Assembly: GCF_000317675.1 (NCBI RefSeq) | Contig: NC_019776.1 | Location: forward strand, 3,596,001-3,660,000 | Direction: 5' to 3' | Source of the DNA: Cyanobacterium aponinum PCC 10605 | GTDB lineage: Bacteria > Cyanobacteriota > Cyanobacteriia > Cyanobacteriales > Cyanobacteriaceae | Length of the DNA: 64,000 nt | In this document: positions 16,376-25,281 of the stretch, piece after piece | How the letters are laid out: each line of letters starts with the position of its first letter | Numbering within the stretch: the first letter of the stretch is position 1 | Notes under the pieces: generated by a model | The model's input: only the letters and a program-made list of their open reading frames with translations | Told to the model about the DNA's origin: nothing | Databases searched by the model: none | Made by a program: the position numbers and the translations under genes

Positions 16376-17578
16376 ATGTCTGAGTTAAGAAAAGCCGTTC
16401 AAGAACTTTATAACACATATCCTTTTCCTCCTGACCCTTTACTTGATGAACCACCGACTGGTTATAATTGGCGTTGGCACTATCAATCAGCTTATAATTT
16501 TTGTACTGGCATTAAACCTGATAACGACAAAATCCGTATTTTAGATGCAGGTTGTGGTACAGGTTCTGGTACAGAGTACTTAATTTTACATAATCCCTAC
16601 GCAGAAATAATTGCTATCGACATCAGCGAAAATGCTTTAGCTACGGCACAGAAACGCTTGGAGAAATCAGGAGTTTTAGCTAATTTTCACGGTAGTATAA
16701 CTTTTAAACAGTTACCTATTGAGTCGGCAGTTACGTTAGAGGGACATTTTGATTTAATTAATTGTGTGGGTGTATTACATCATTTACCAGATCCCAAGGC
16801 GGGTATTAAAGCCCTAGGGGAAAAGTTGGCAGAGGGTGGGATTATGCACATTTTCGTCTATGGGGAGTTAGGTAGATGGGAAATTCAATTAATGCAAAAA
16901 GCGATCGCACTTTTACAAAATGATAAGATAGGAGACTATAAGGATGGAGTAAAAGTAGGGAGAGAAATATTTGCTACTTTACCAGAAAATAATCGTTTAG
17001 TGAAACGAGAAAAAGAAAGATGGCAGTGGGAAAATCAAAGGGATGAATGTTTTGCAGATATGTATGTCCATCCTTGCGAAACAGATTACAATATTGATAC
17101 TTTATTCGATTTTATTCATAGTTCGAGTTTAGAATTTATTGGTTTTTCCAATCCTGATATATGGCAAATTGAGAGACTCATCGGCAAAAATCCTGACTTA
17201 ATGAGTCGAGCAGAAAATCTCAACCCTATACAACGTTATCGTTTAATTGAATTACTTGATCCTGAGTCTATCACCCACTATGAATTTTTCTTAGCTAAAC
17301 CTCCTTTACCAAAGTATGATTGGCAGGATGATGAGTTGTTAGGAAAGGCTAAACCAGAATTAAATCCTTGTTTATATGGTTGGGAAAGTAAAAGTTTATT
17401 AGACTATCAATTTAAGCCTGTCACCATTGATGATGAGGAGTTTACTTTTATGCAATATTGTGCGAAGAATCCCACCGCCAATTTAACGGTAACAGATATT
17501 CTTGGTCAAACTAACTTCACTTTACCACAGGTGCGATCGCTTCTTTCTCAGCAACTAATTATTTTGTCGAACAAATAA
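16376..17578 (+). CDS. Class I SAM-dependent methyltransferase
   Basis: A 400-residue protein with a Rossmann-type SAM domain in residues about 40-200: motif I ILDAGCGTGSG (about 55-65), the acidic EIIAIDISENAL loop (about 77-88) and the NCVGVLHHLPDP post-motif (about 130-141). The C-terminal half (210-400) is a conserved extension with WQDDELLGKAKPELN that I do not recognise as a separate domain. The substrate is unknown. The YPFPPDP segment near the start is common to this cyanobacterial type. There is no operon partner. Confidence 0.84.
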   Translation: MSELRKAVQELYNTYPFPPDPLLDEPPTGYNWRWHYQSAYNFCTGIKPDNDKIRILDAGCGTGSGTEYLILHNPYAEIIAIDISENALATAQKRLEKSGVLANFHGSITFKQLPIESAVTLEGHFDLINCVGVLHHLPDPKAGIKALGEKLAEGGIMHIFVYGELGRWEIQLMQKAIALLQNDKIGDYKDGVKVGREIFATLPENNRLVKREKERWQWENQRDECFADMYVHPCETDYNIDTLFDFIHSSSLEFIGFSNPDIWQIERLIGKNPDLMSRAENLNPIQRYRLIELLDPESITHYEFFLAKPPLPKYDWQDDELLGKAKPELNPCLYGWESKSLLDYQFKPVTIDDEEFTFMQYCAKNPTANLTVTDILGQTNFTLPQVRSLLSQQLIILSNK

Positions 17579-17700
17579 AAATGTTTTGGGTATTGAGGAA
17601 ATGAGATTTCAGGTGTCAGGTTTCAGGTTGCAGGTGTAAGGTGTTGGGGAATGGGGGATAAAGGGGGGTTTGCCTGTTACCCCTTCAACTTTGCCTTTTT
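17579..17700. repeat. Short heptamer repeat between convergent genes
   Basis: The gap holds NNNCAGG heptamers (TTTCAGG, TGTCAGG, TTTCAGG, TTGCAGG at about 17607-17634) and a G-rich tract. There is no hairpin good enough to call a terminator. Confidence 0.6.
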
Positions 17701-19242
17701 TTAATTCAAAATTTTCAACCTCCTTTCTGTCCATTTGAAGATAAAAGAAGATAAGGTTGTTAAACATAGATAAACTAAAGCAACGGTAATATATACAGCA
17801 AAAGACTGGTAAGTAGTTGCCACAATTAACTGCCCTTGTCTGAATAACTCAGCAAAACCAATTACTGCCACTAAACTGGTATCCTTAATCAAAGTGATAA
17901 ATTCATTCCCTAAAGGCGGTAAAATTCTTCGGAATGCTTGAGGTAAAATAACCTCTTTCATCGTTTGCCAATAATTCATTCCTAGAGACTCACAGGCTTC
18001 CCACTGCCCCGAATCAATGGATTCTATTCCGCCCCTAATAATTTCTGCTAGATAGGCAGTCACATTTAAACTTAAAGCAATAATTGCGGCAGGAAACCTT
18101 TGTAAACTCCAAGATAGCCCAATACCTTGAAAAAAGGCAGGTAATCCAAAATAAATAATAAACAATTGTACTAACATGGGTGTACCTCGGAAAAACTCAA
18201 CATATATGCGCAATATGGTTTTAAGAATTTTTCTTCGGGAAATTAAACCAAAAGCGATTAACGAACCACCAATTAAGCCAAAGAAGATAGAAAAGGATGT
18301 TAAAGTAATGGTAACTAACGCCCCTTGAGGCAGTTTTTGTATTAATAGTAAGGCTAGGGGTTGATTTGTTAAATTAGGATTATTTTGAGTGTTATTACTG
18401 CTAGAATTAGCACTAGCGATCAATGAAGGGGCTATTATCGGTAAGTTTGTTGGTTCTCCTGAAAACCATTTCCTATAAATTGCGTTATAGTTTCCGTTGC
18501 GTAAAATTTCATACAAACCATAGTTAATCAAAGCCACTTTGTCAGAATTATTGGGTAAGATTATTCCATAGTATTCTTCTTCTTCAACTGTTCCCACAAT
18601 TTTTATTTTCTGTAAACCTGCATCTTTTATGGCATAAAGAGTCACAGGAGTATCGTTTAACACTGCATCTACTTTGCCATTGACTAATTCTTGTAATGCC
18701 AATACCGCAGAATCAAAGGTAATGACTTGGGCATTGGGGATTTTTGAAGCTGCGATCGCACCTGTAGTACCTATAGCAACAGCAATTTTTTTTCCTTTTA
18801 AATCATCATAATTTTTAATGACCTCATTACTTTGTTGCACGGCGATGGCTAATCCTGCCTTAAAATAAGGACTAGAAAAACGAACGGATTTTGCCCTTTC
18901 AGGGGTAATAGTAATACCACCAATGGCCGCATCAATGGTATTAGACTGTAAAGCAGGAATTAACCCATCAAAAGGCATAGACTCAAAAACAATATTTAAA
19001 CCCACCTCCTTGCCAATCGCATTCATCAAATCAATATCAAAACCCTCTAAACCATTACCCGTTGCTGAAGGCATTTCCAAAGGGGGAAAAGTCGGCTCTG
19101 TGCCTACAGTAAAAGATATAGACTCATTGGCAAAAGATTTTTTCTCAAAAGGGTTAAAGGTAGTCAATAATATACAAACAAAAATCAGAAATCCAAATAT
19201 AATTACTTTAGATTTTCGGTGGCGAAAAAAATACTTGAGCAT
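17701..19242 (-). CDS. Fused amino-acid-binding protein and ABC permease
   Basis: One 513-residue chain holds two parts. Residues 10-30 are a signal/anchor helix. Residues about 40-270 are a polar-amino-acid solute-binding domain (VGTEPTFPPLEM, GFDIDLMNAIG, DAAIGGITITPERAKSVRFS). Residues about 295-513 are a HisM/GlnP permease with five helices and the EAA loop ESLGMNYWQTMKEVILPQAF. The fusion is common in cyanobacteria and Gram-positives and imports an amino acid (glutamine, basic or acidic). The ATPase is encoded divergently, 34 bases away. Confidence 0.9.
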   Translation of the reverse strand: MLKYFFRHRKSKVIIFGFLIFVCILLTTFNPFEKKSFANESISFTVGTEPTFPPLEMPSATGNGLEGFDIDLMNAIGKEVGLNIVFESMPFDGLIPALQSNTIDAAIGGITITPERAKSVRFSSPYFKAGLAIAVQQSNEVIKNYDDLKGKKIAVAIGTTGAIAASKIPNAQVITFDSAVLALQELVNGKVDAVLNDTPVTLYAIKDAGLQKIKIVGTVEEEEYYGIILPNNSDKVALINYGLYEILRNGNYNAIYRKWFSGEPTNLPIIAPSLIASANSSSNNTQNNPNLTNQPLALLLIQKLPQGALVTITLTSFSIFFGLIGGSLIAFGLISRRKILKTILRIYVEFFRGTPMLVQLFIIYFGLPAFFQGIGLSWSLQRFPAAIIALSLNVTAYLAEIIRGGIESIDSGQWEACESLGMNYWQTMKEVILPQAFRRILPPLGNEFITLIKDTSLVAVIGFAELFRQGQLIVATTYQSFAVYITVALVYLCLTTLSSFIFKWTERRLKILN

Positions 19243-19276
19243 ACTATATTAGTTTATTATCGGAAAATTCCATCTT

Positions 19277-20032
19277 ATGACGAAATCCTCTTTGCCAATC
19301 ATTATCTGTGAAAATCTCCATAAAAGTTATGGTACTTTAGAAGTCTTAAAAGGTGTTAATGTTCAATTTCATCAGGGGGATGTGGTGTCAATTATCGGAC
19401 CTTCAGGTTGCGGTAAAACTACATTTATTCGTTGTTTAAATCGTCTTGAAAGTGTTACATCTGGTACTTTACAAGTCATGGGTATTGATATTTCAGATCA
19501 TACTATCAGCAATAATAAACTGCGTCAGCTAAGAAGTAAAGTAAGTATGGTTTTTCAACATTTTAATTTATTTCCTCACCTGACAATTTTAGATAACCTC
19601 ACACTAGCACCCCAAAAAGTATTAAAAAAATCCCCACAAGAAGCAAAAGAAATGGCTCTGCACTACCTTGATAAAGTGGGATTATCTAGCAAAGCTAATT
19701 TTTATCCTCAACAACTTTCTGGGGGGCAAAAACAAAGAGTTGCTATTTCCCGCAGTTTATGTATGCAACCGGATATTATTCTATTTGATGAACCTACCAG
19801 CGCTTTAGACCCAGAATTAGTAGGCGAAGTTCTTACTACTATGAGACAATTGGCAGAAGAAGGAATGACAATGATTGTCGTTACCCATGAAATGCAATTT
19901 GCTAGAGATGTTTCTAACTTAGTCTTATTCTTTAATCAAGGAATTATAGAAGAAATGGGGAATCCCCATCAAATTTTTTCTCAACCAAAAAGTGATCGTC
20001 TTAAAACTTTTTTAAAGCGGACTAATTTTTAA
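19277..20032 (+). CDS. Amino-acid ABC transporter ATPase (GlnQ/HisP type)
   Basis: A 251-residue ABC ATPase with all motifs: Walker [10 protein letters not shown] (about residue 40), Q-loop [12 protein letters not shown], signature [13 protein letters not shown], Walker [15 protein letters not shown], and switch VTHEM. The pattern [11 protein letters not shown] is diagnostic of the polar-amino-acid (PAAT) subfamily. It starts 34 bases from the fused binding protein-permease on the opposite strand. Together they make a complete importer, with regulation probably shared in the short divergent gap. Confidence 0.92.
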   Translation: MTKSSLPIIICENLHKSYGTLEVLKGVNVQFHQGDVVSIIGPSGCGKTTFIRCLNRLESVTSGTLQVMGIDISDHTISNNKLRQLRSKVSMVFQHFNLFPHLTILDNLTLAPQKVLKKSPQEAKEMALHYLDKVGLSSKANFYPQQLSGGQKQRVAISRSLCMQPDIILFDEPTSALDPELVGEVLTTMRQLAEEGMTMIVVTHEMQFARDVSNLVLFFNQGIIEEMGNPHQIFSQPKSDRLKTFLKRTNF

Positions 20033-20116
20033 ATAACTTGTGTTCAATACAAAATTTTCGATAGTATAAATTTGTCAGGAGTAGAGTGTTAGGTTAATGT
20101 TTCAAAAATTAATGAA

Positions 20117-20761
20117 ATGAGTAAAAATAATAAAAAATATTATGTTGTTTGGCAAGGTAGAAAAACAGGTATTTTTAATACATGGAAAGAATGTGAGCAA
20201 CAAGTTATCAATTTTAGTGGAGCTAGATATAAGTCTTATAAAACTCTTTTAGAAGCAGAAAGTGCTTTTAATTCTCAAGGAAATACTACAGTAAAATCTT
20301 TACAAAACAGCAGAAACTTAAATAAACTTAGCCAAGAAAAATTAACCCCTTCTTCTATCATTATCGATAGTATTTGTGTTGATGCTTCTTGTTTAGGTAA
20401 TCCGGGTATAGTAGAATATCGAGGAGTTGATACTAAAACCCATGAGGAAATTTTCCACAAAAGTCCTATGAATAATGGCACTAATAATTTAGGCGAATTT
20501 TTAGCTATTGTTCACGGTTTAGCGTATCTCAAGAAACAAAATAAAAATATACCTATTTACTCCGATTCTCGCACAGCTATTTCGTGGGTGAAAAATAAAA
20601 AAATCAAAACAACTTTAATAAGGAATTCAAGTAATGAAGAAATATTTAACTTAGTAGATAGAGCTTTAGAATGGTTATCAAATAATAGTTATCCTAATAA
20701 AATTTTGAAATGGAATAGTAAAGAATGGGGAGAAATTCCTGCGGATTTTGGCAGAAAATAA
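20117..20761 (+). CDS. RNase HI with N-terminal viroplasmin domain
   Basis: A 214-residue protein. Residues 1-50 form a viroplasmin/caulimovirus-type nucleic-acid-binding domain (YYVVWQGRKTGIFNTWKECE, VINFSGARYKSY). Residues about 82-214 are an RNase H fold with the complete DEDD set: D89 (CVDAS), E127 (GEFLA), D150 (YSDSR) and D210 (PADFG). The same two-domain order is seen in eukaryotic RNase H1, whose N-terminal domain binds RNA-DNA hybrids. It probably removes hybrid RNA. There is no neighbour in an operon. Confidence 0.87.
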   Translation: MSKNNKKYYVVWQGRKTGIFNTWKECEQQVINFSGARYKSYKTLLEAESAFNSQGNTTVKSLQNSRNLNKLSQEKLTPSSIIIDSICVDASCLGNPGIVEYRGVDTKTHEEIFHKSPMNNGTNNLGEFLAIVHGLAYLKKQNKNIPIYSDSRTAISWVKNKKIKTTLIRNSSNEEIFNLVDRALEWLSNNSYPNKILKWNSKEWGEIPADFGRK

Positions 20762-20806
20762 ATGGGCATTGATGATTTGAGCTATAATTTTTTGAAGAAG
20801 AAAAGT

Positions 20807-21345
20807 GGCTCTCTTACTTCTCATCGTGTCAATTATTGCTTAGGAAACAGGGTTTTTTCATTCTCAAAAATGTCAATTTTTGAAACTAACAAATAACCTC
20901 AGTTCGGTTTAAGAATTTCCGATAAGGTTAGGTGTCAGGTGTCAGGTTGCAGGTTGCAGGTGGTAGGGGTTTTTAGCAAGGGGCTTTCTTCTGACCTAGG
21001 CAAGGGGCTTAAGCCCCTTGTTTAAGTCAGTTCGGATTAAGGCAATTTTATCGTTATTTCTAAGAAGCTATAAGGTTTTTTGACTACGAGTTGGTCTGCT
21101 TTCAGCTTATCCAAAACTCAGGTTAACAAATAGTAACAGATACAGGAGTTTTTAAGTATTAATTAATCAATTATTAAGAAAAAACGCCCCCCTCTACTGT
21201 GGGAGAGGGGTTGGGGGTGAGGGCAAGATGATTTTGCCCTGACTTTGAAAAAACCCTGCTTAGGAAAAGGTTTCATGTGTCAGGTGAAATAAAAACTGTT
21301 AATTTATAAAAAATTCATTTTTGTCATAATTTGTCCCATATATTA
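20807..21345. mobile_element. Decayed GGCTCT miniature element, interrupted
   Basis: The left end GGCTCTCTTACTTCTCATCG, with GTGTCAATTATTGCTTAGG after it, matches the ends of the intact copies at 45017-45190 and 49711-49897. The element is broken after CTTAGGAAA by the 411-bp insertion described below. It resumes as CTTAGGAAAAGGTTTCATG, with AAATAAAAACTGTTAATTTA further on, which resembles the interior of the 49711 copy. The right inverted repeat (AGAGCC) is not found, so the right boundary here is approximate. Confidence 0.65.
20848..21258. mobile_element. Nested miniature inverted-repeat element with 9-bp target duplication
   Basis: The ends CAGGGTTTTTTCA (20848-20860) and TGAAAAAACCCTG (21246-21258) are perfect 13-bp inverted repeats. 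CTTAGGAAA (20839-20847) is repeated exactly at 21259-21267, a 9-bp duplication of the target. The 411-bp interior holds no transposase, only secondary repeats (heptamers; a stop-proximal repeat from about 20894). The element sits inside the GGCTCT element, so it arrived later. Confidence 0.85.
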
Positions 21346-21520
21346 TAAGGTTTATAGTAGGAGAAAAACTAAAAGTTTATAGATTATTATTTAATAGCCG
21401 CCCATTGCCTACCTTAACCGACAATGTTATATCAAACTCAGGTGAACTTTTAACTCGGATTGACCATTAGTCCTGAAATGCTTAATAATAAGGTTTGGAT
21501 TAGTAAGAGAAAAAGAAGTT
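21346..21520. repeat. Repeat before ychF, paired with 62836-62950
   Basis: GTTTATAGTAGGAGAAAAAC then TAAAAGTTTATAGATTATTA recurs almost exactly at about 62837-62890, and in both places is followed by a TTGCCTACC/CAGCCTACC-type tail. No gene is seen. AT-rich promoter space precedes the ychF ATG. Confidence 0.6.
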
Positions 21521-21521
21521 T

Positions 21522-22613
21522 ATGTTAAGAGCGGGAATTGTTGGATTACCAAATGTGGGCAAATCAACCCTTTTTAACGCTGTGGTAGCCAATGCAAAAG
21601 CTACGGCGGCAAATTTTCCATTTTGTACCATTGAACCGAATGTGGGGGTTGTAGCTGTGCCTGATGAGCGTTTGGAAGTCTTGGCAAAATTGTCTAAATC
21701 CCAAAAAATAGTTCCTACCCGTATTGAGTTTGTGGATATTGCAGGTTTAGTGAAAGGGGCAAGTAAAGGAGAAGGATTAGGTAATCAATTCTTAGCTAAT
21801 ATTAGAGAAGTCGATGCGATCGTCCATGTGGTAAGATGTTTTGATGATGATGATATTATCCATGTTTCTGGTTCTGTTGATCCTCTCCGTGATATGGATG
21901 TAATTAATTTGGAGTTATCTTTAGCGGATTTATCTCAGGTAGAAAAACGCCTTGAGAGACAGAGAAAACAGGCTAAAAAGGAGAAAGAGGCAGGAGAAGA
22001 AGTGGAAATTTTAGAGAAAATTTTGCCCATACTCAATGAGGGTAAACCTGCCCGTTTAGTGGAATTAACACAGGAAGAAAAAGCGATTATCAAACCTCTA
22101 GGATTATTGACTGCAAAACCTGTTATTTATGCGGCAAATGTTAGTGATGAAGATTTAGCAACAGGTAACGACTGGGTAAATCAAGTTAAGCAACAAGCAG
22201 AAACAGAAAATGCTAAGGTGGTGATAATTTCTGCACAAGTGGAATCTGAATTGGTGGAATTATCTCCCGAAGAAAAAACCGAGTTTTTAGAATCTTTAGG
22301 GGTTAGTGAAGGTGGTTTGCAGTCTTTAATTCAAGCTACTTATGATTTACTGGGATTGCGCACTTATTTAACTACAGGGGAAACAGAAACCCGTGCTTGG
22401 ACTATTTTAGCGGGTATGACTGCACCTCAAGCGGCGGGGGTGATTCATTCTGATTTTGAAAGAGGTTTTATCCGTGCGGAAACAGTTAGTTATCAAGATT
22501 TGGTTGACTGTGGTAGTATGACGGCGGCAAAGGAAAAAGGTTTGGTGCGCTCTGAGGGTAAGGAGTATATTGTACAAGAGGGAGATGTGATGTTATTCCG
22601 TTTTAATGTCTGA
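21522..22613 (+). CDS. ychF: Redox-regulated/ribosome-binding ATPase YchF
   Basis: A 363-residue Obg-like P-loop protein with the YchF order: GLPNVGKST (residues about 7-15), a coiled-coil insertion ([10 protein letters not shown] region), and the TGS-like C-terminal domain ending LFRFNV. YchF binds ATP more than GTP because of its NxxE-type specificity loop (here YAANVSDED). It associates with ribosomes and responds to oxidative stress. The start [16 protein letters not shown] is canonical. It is alone in its transcript; repeats follow. Confidence 0.94.
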   Translation: MLRAGIVGLPNVGKSTLFNAVVANAKATAANFPFCTIEPNVGVVAVPDERLEVLAKLSKSQKIVPTRIEFVDIAGLVKGASKGEGLGNQFLANIREVDAIVHVVRCFDDDDIIHVSGSVDPLRDMDVINLELSLADLSQVEKRLERQRKQAKKEKEAGEEVEILEKILPILNEGKPARLVELTQEEKAIIKPLGLLTAKPVIYAANVSDEDLATGNDWVNQVKQQAETENAKVVIISAQVESELVELSPEEKTEFLESLGVSEGGLQSLIQATYDLLGLRTYLTTGETETRAWTILAGMTAPQAAGVIHSDFERGFIRAETVSYQDLVDCGSMTAAKEKGLVRSEGKEYIVQEGDVMLFRFNV

Positions 22614-22811
22614 TGAGGAGAAATAGGAGGTTGGAATGTTGGGAAGTGAGGAAAGAGGTTTCACGTTTCAGGTTTTAGGTGTCAGGTGTCAGGAATATGA
22701 GAGAAGTAATTATCAACTATTCACTATTCACCATTGCCTATTGCCTCTTGCCTCTTGCCTTGTCTTAATTACTAATTCTTAATTGCCTTTGCCCTTTCAT
22801 AATTATCTATC
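22614..22811. repeat. Heptamer and CTATTCACTATT-type repeats between ychF and hpnI
   Basis: The gap contains GTTTCAGG/TTTTAGG/TGTCAGG heptamers (about 22666-22690), ATTATCAACTATTCACTATT and CTCTTGCCTCTTGCC repeats. No coding content is apparent except the first codons of the hpnI frame at its end. Confidence 0.6.
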
Positions 22812-22843
22812 ATGATTGTTAATGTTTTTTTTTACCTGTAATC

Positions 22844-23947
22844 TTGGGTGCGATCGCATTTTATGTATATAGTATCTATGGGGTAAAAAGTTTTTTTGAG
22901 GAGGAAATAGATATAAATGAAAGTTTCTCCCCTGGCATTTCTATCCTTAAGCCATTATGTGGTTTAGAAGATAATTTAAGGGAAAATTTAACCTCTTTTA
23001 TTCAACAAAACTACCCTCAATATCAGATTATTTTTTGTGTTAGAGATGTTAATGATCCTGTTATCATTTTAGTACAGGAATTAATCGCTTCTTTTCCAGA
23101 AAAAGATTTACAATTAATAGTGTGCGATCGCATCTTTGGCTATAATTATAAAGCTAGTAATTTAGTCAACGGCTTACCTCATTGTGATTATGATTTTATT
23201 TTAATTGCAGATAGTGACATAGAAGTTAAAGCAGACTATTTAAAAACCATTATTCAACCTTTTCAAGAAGAAAAAATAGCCGTTGTCACCTGTCTTTATG
23301 AATCTATCGGTAATCACCTTGTCTCTATTTTAGAATCCTTAAATATGAGCGGTAATTTCATTCCTAGAGTTATAACCGCAAAAAAATTAGAAGGGGTGAA
23401 ATTTGCTTTTGGCTCAACGATTGTAATTAGAAAAAAGGTTTTAGAAGAAATTGGTAATTTTGATCAATTAATTAATAATATTGCCGACGATTTTTTATTG
23501 GGAAACCTCCCAACAAAATTAGGTTATCAAGTTAAATTAGTGAATTATATAGTTACCCACCATGTAGGAAAAGAAACATTTATAAACTATTTAACTAGGC
23601 AAATACGTTGGTTAAAGTGTATTCGAGTTCAGCGTTTTTGGGGTTATATAGGAATGATTTTCACTCAAGGAATTGCCACAAGTACCATATTTCTTTGTAT
23701 AAGTAACTTTAAATTTTTTGCATTTTTACTATTAATAATTACTTATTTTTTGAGGTTAAATTTAGCCTATCAAGTAGGAATAAAATATTTAAAAAATTCA
23801 ACCTGTTATCAGTATTTAGGATTAACTATACTTGTTGATTTTATTAACTTATATATATGGATAAAAGCGTTATTTGGTAATCAAATTAAATGGCGTGACA
23901 ACGAATTTATTGTTAACAAAGATGGAGAATTAAGCAAACGATGTTAA
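22844..23947 (+). CDS. hpnI: HpnI-like glycosyltransferase (ceramide glucosyltransferase family), N-terminus frameshifted
   Basis: A GT2/GT21 membrane glycosyltransferase of at least 367 residues: GISILKPLCGLEDNL (about 30-45), YQIIFCVRD, DSDIEV (the DxD site), GSTIVIRKKVLEE, and the RQIRWLK motif (QxxRW), with two C-terminal helices. HpnI adds N-acetylglucosamine to bacteriohopanetetrol; the family also includes glucosylceramide synthases. The frame opens only at TTG 22844. A better start, ATG 22812, is out of frame by one base at a run of nine T (22825-22833). With ten T it would read MIVNVFFLPVILGAIAFYVY, a normal membrane helix. The gene may be phase-variable, broken or mis-sequenced. Confidence 0.78.
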   Translation: MGAIAFYVYSIYGVKSFFEEEIDINESFSPGISILKPLCGLEDNLRENLTSFIQQNYPQYQIIFCVRDVNDPVIILVQELIASFPEKDLQLIVCDRIFGYNYKASNLVNGLPHCDYDFILIADSDIEVKADYLKTIIQPFQEEKIAVVTCLYESIGNHLVSILESLNMSGNFIPRVITAKKLEGVKFAFGSTIVIRKKVLEEIGNFDQLINNIADDFLLGNLPTKLGYQVKLVNYIVTHHVGKETFINYLTRQIRWLKCIRVQRFWGYIGMIFTQGIATSTIFLCISNFKFFAFLLLIITYFLRLNLAYQVGIKYLKNSTCYQYLGLTILVDFINLYIWIKALFGNQIKWRDNEFIVNKDGELSKRC

Positions 23948-24022
23948 TAATGTTTAATCACCTTCTCCCCTTAAAAGAGGAGACATAGAGGGGTTTACCC
24001 CTTACCCTTTGATTGCTAATTA

Positions 24023-25099
24023 TTAATCATCCATTTGCCAAGGTTGAGTTAAATTACCTTCATCAAGAATTTTTTTCGGTCTTAATATAACTAATAACTG
24101 ACCTAATATTCGTTGTTGAGGAGAAGAATTAAACCACTTGAAAATCAAATTATCATCCTCTTCTGTCAAAAAATAATGATTTGCATTCCATTCCGTTACA
24201 GCTAAATCAACCACTATTAATAATTCTTCTGACTTATTTTGAGTTTCTTTCGGTAAATCTTTCCCCTGACAAAAAATTACAGCAGGTTTTTCCGCCTTCA
24301 GAATTACTTGCCAACTAGGAATTGTCACCACAGAAACACTATTTTTTACATTCACAACTCCAAAAGGTTCGATCGCATCTAAAATAGGAACATGATCTAA
24401 ATCTCTAACTCTCAAAGGAAATCTTCCTGCCACTGGTAAAATACAAGGTAACTCCTCATCACTTTCCAAACGATACATTGGTAATAACGGAGCATTTTGT
24501 TGAGGAGTCTGGGCAATATCCGTTAATAAACTCTCAATTTGTTGCCTAGCAGTAGCAGACTGAGCATATTTTAACCCTTCTGCAATCAAACGGGCTTTAT
24601 CCGCCAAAGTTTTTTTCTGACGAGCATTTTTCCAATATTGATATGCCACCGCATCTCCCGGATTAAGAGTAAAACCACTAGGAGGTTGACTTAAGTGGGA
24701 AAACTCCTTCATTGCCTTTGCAATCTCCTTTGCCCCATCTACATCGAGATTTTTTTCTCGGACTAACTTCGCCGCCGATAACCTCTCTTGATGATTTAAA
24801 ATTCTTAGCTCATATAATACATCAGAACGAGGGCCTCGATAATACTCTAATAAATCCTCTTCTGCCTCTTGTTGTTTTAAACTCTCAAAAACTTTACTCG
24901 CAACAATAACTAAGTTTTGATGACTATTTTGTAATCCCGTTTGTTCAAATATTTCTTGATTACTAACCCCATTGTCATGTAATTTCTGACAGGCTTTCCC
25001 CCAATCTACCCAACATCCCTCCTTATGTAGCAACGATCTTATTATTTCTTCCTTTTCTGCCGCAGTCAAATTTTGTTGAAGACTATTATTCTCTGTCAT
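24023..25099 (-). CDS. raf1: RuBisCO accumulation factor 1
   Basis: A 358-residue cyanobacterial Rubisco chaperone. The N-terminal alpha domain (residues about 1-190) has the characteristic GCWVDWGKACQKLHDNG and HQERLSAAKLVREK. The C-terminal beta domain (200-340) has YRLESDEELPCILPVAGRFP and ends with an acidic tail. Raf1 dimers clamp RbcL antiparallel dimers during assembly of form I Rubisco. I chose ATG 25099 (MTENNSLQQN) because the upstream codons MGFSIVYCLNKKS do not look like the family. No rbc genes are in the window. Confidence 0.92.
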   Translation of the reverse strand: MTENNSLQQNLTAAEKEEIIRSLLHKEGCWVDWGKACQKLHDNGVSNQEIFEQTGLQNSHQNLVIVASKVFESLKQQEAEEDLLEYYRGPRSDVLYELRILNHQERLSAAKLVREKNLDVDGAKEIAKAMKEFSHLSQPPSGFTLNPGDAVAYQYWKNARQKKTLADKARLIAEGLKYAQSATARQQIESLLTDIAQTPQQNAPLLPMYRLESDEELPCILPVAGRFPLRVRDLDHVPILDAIEPFGVVNVKNSVSVVTIPSWQVILKAEKPAVIFCQGKDLPKETQNKSEELLIVVDLAVTEWNANHYFLTEEDDNLIFKWFNSSPQQRILGQLLVILRPKKILDEGNLTQPWQMDD

Positions 25100-25281
25100 A
25101 GATTTTTTATTTAGACAATAAACAATTGAAAACCCCAATGATTATTAATTTGGGTAAGGTTTTTTTTCAATACTAACTAATTAATCTTATCCTGAATTAG
25201 AGAAAAAATAAGCATATTAGTATAAAGATGTTGTATTTTGTGATCAGTTGTTTGAAAACGTAATATACAGAATAAAGAGCT

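Noticed and set aside
22844-23947. Ceramide glucosyltransferase as the primary name
   Set aside because: Same family, but an HpnK-like gene nearby and the bacterial setting make HpnI more likely.
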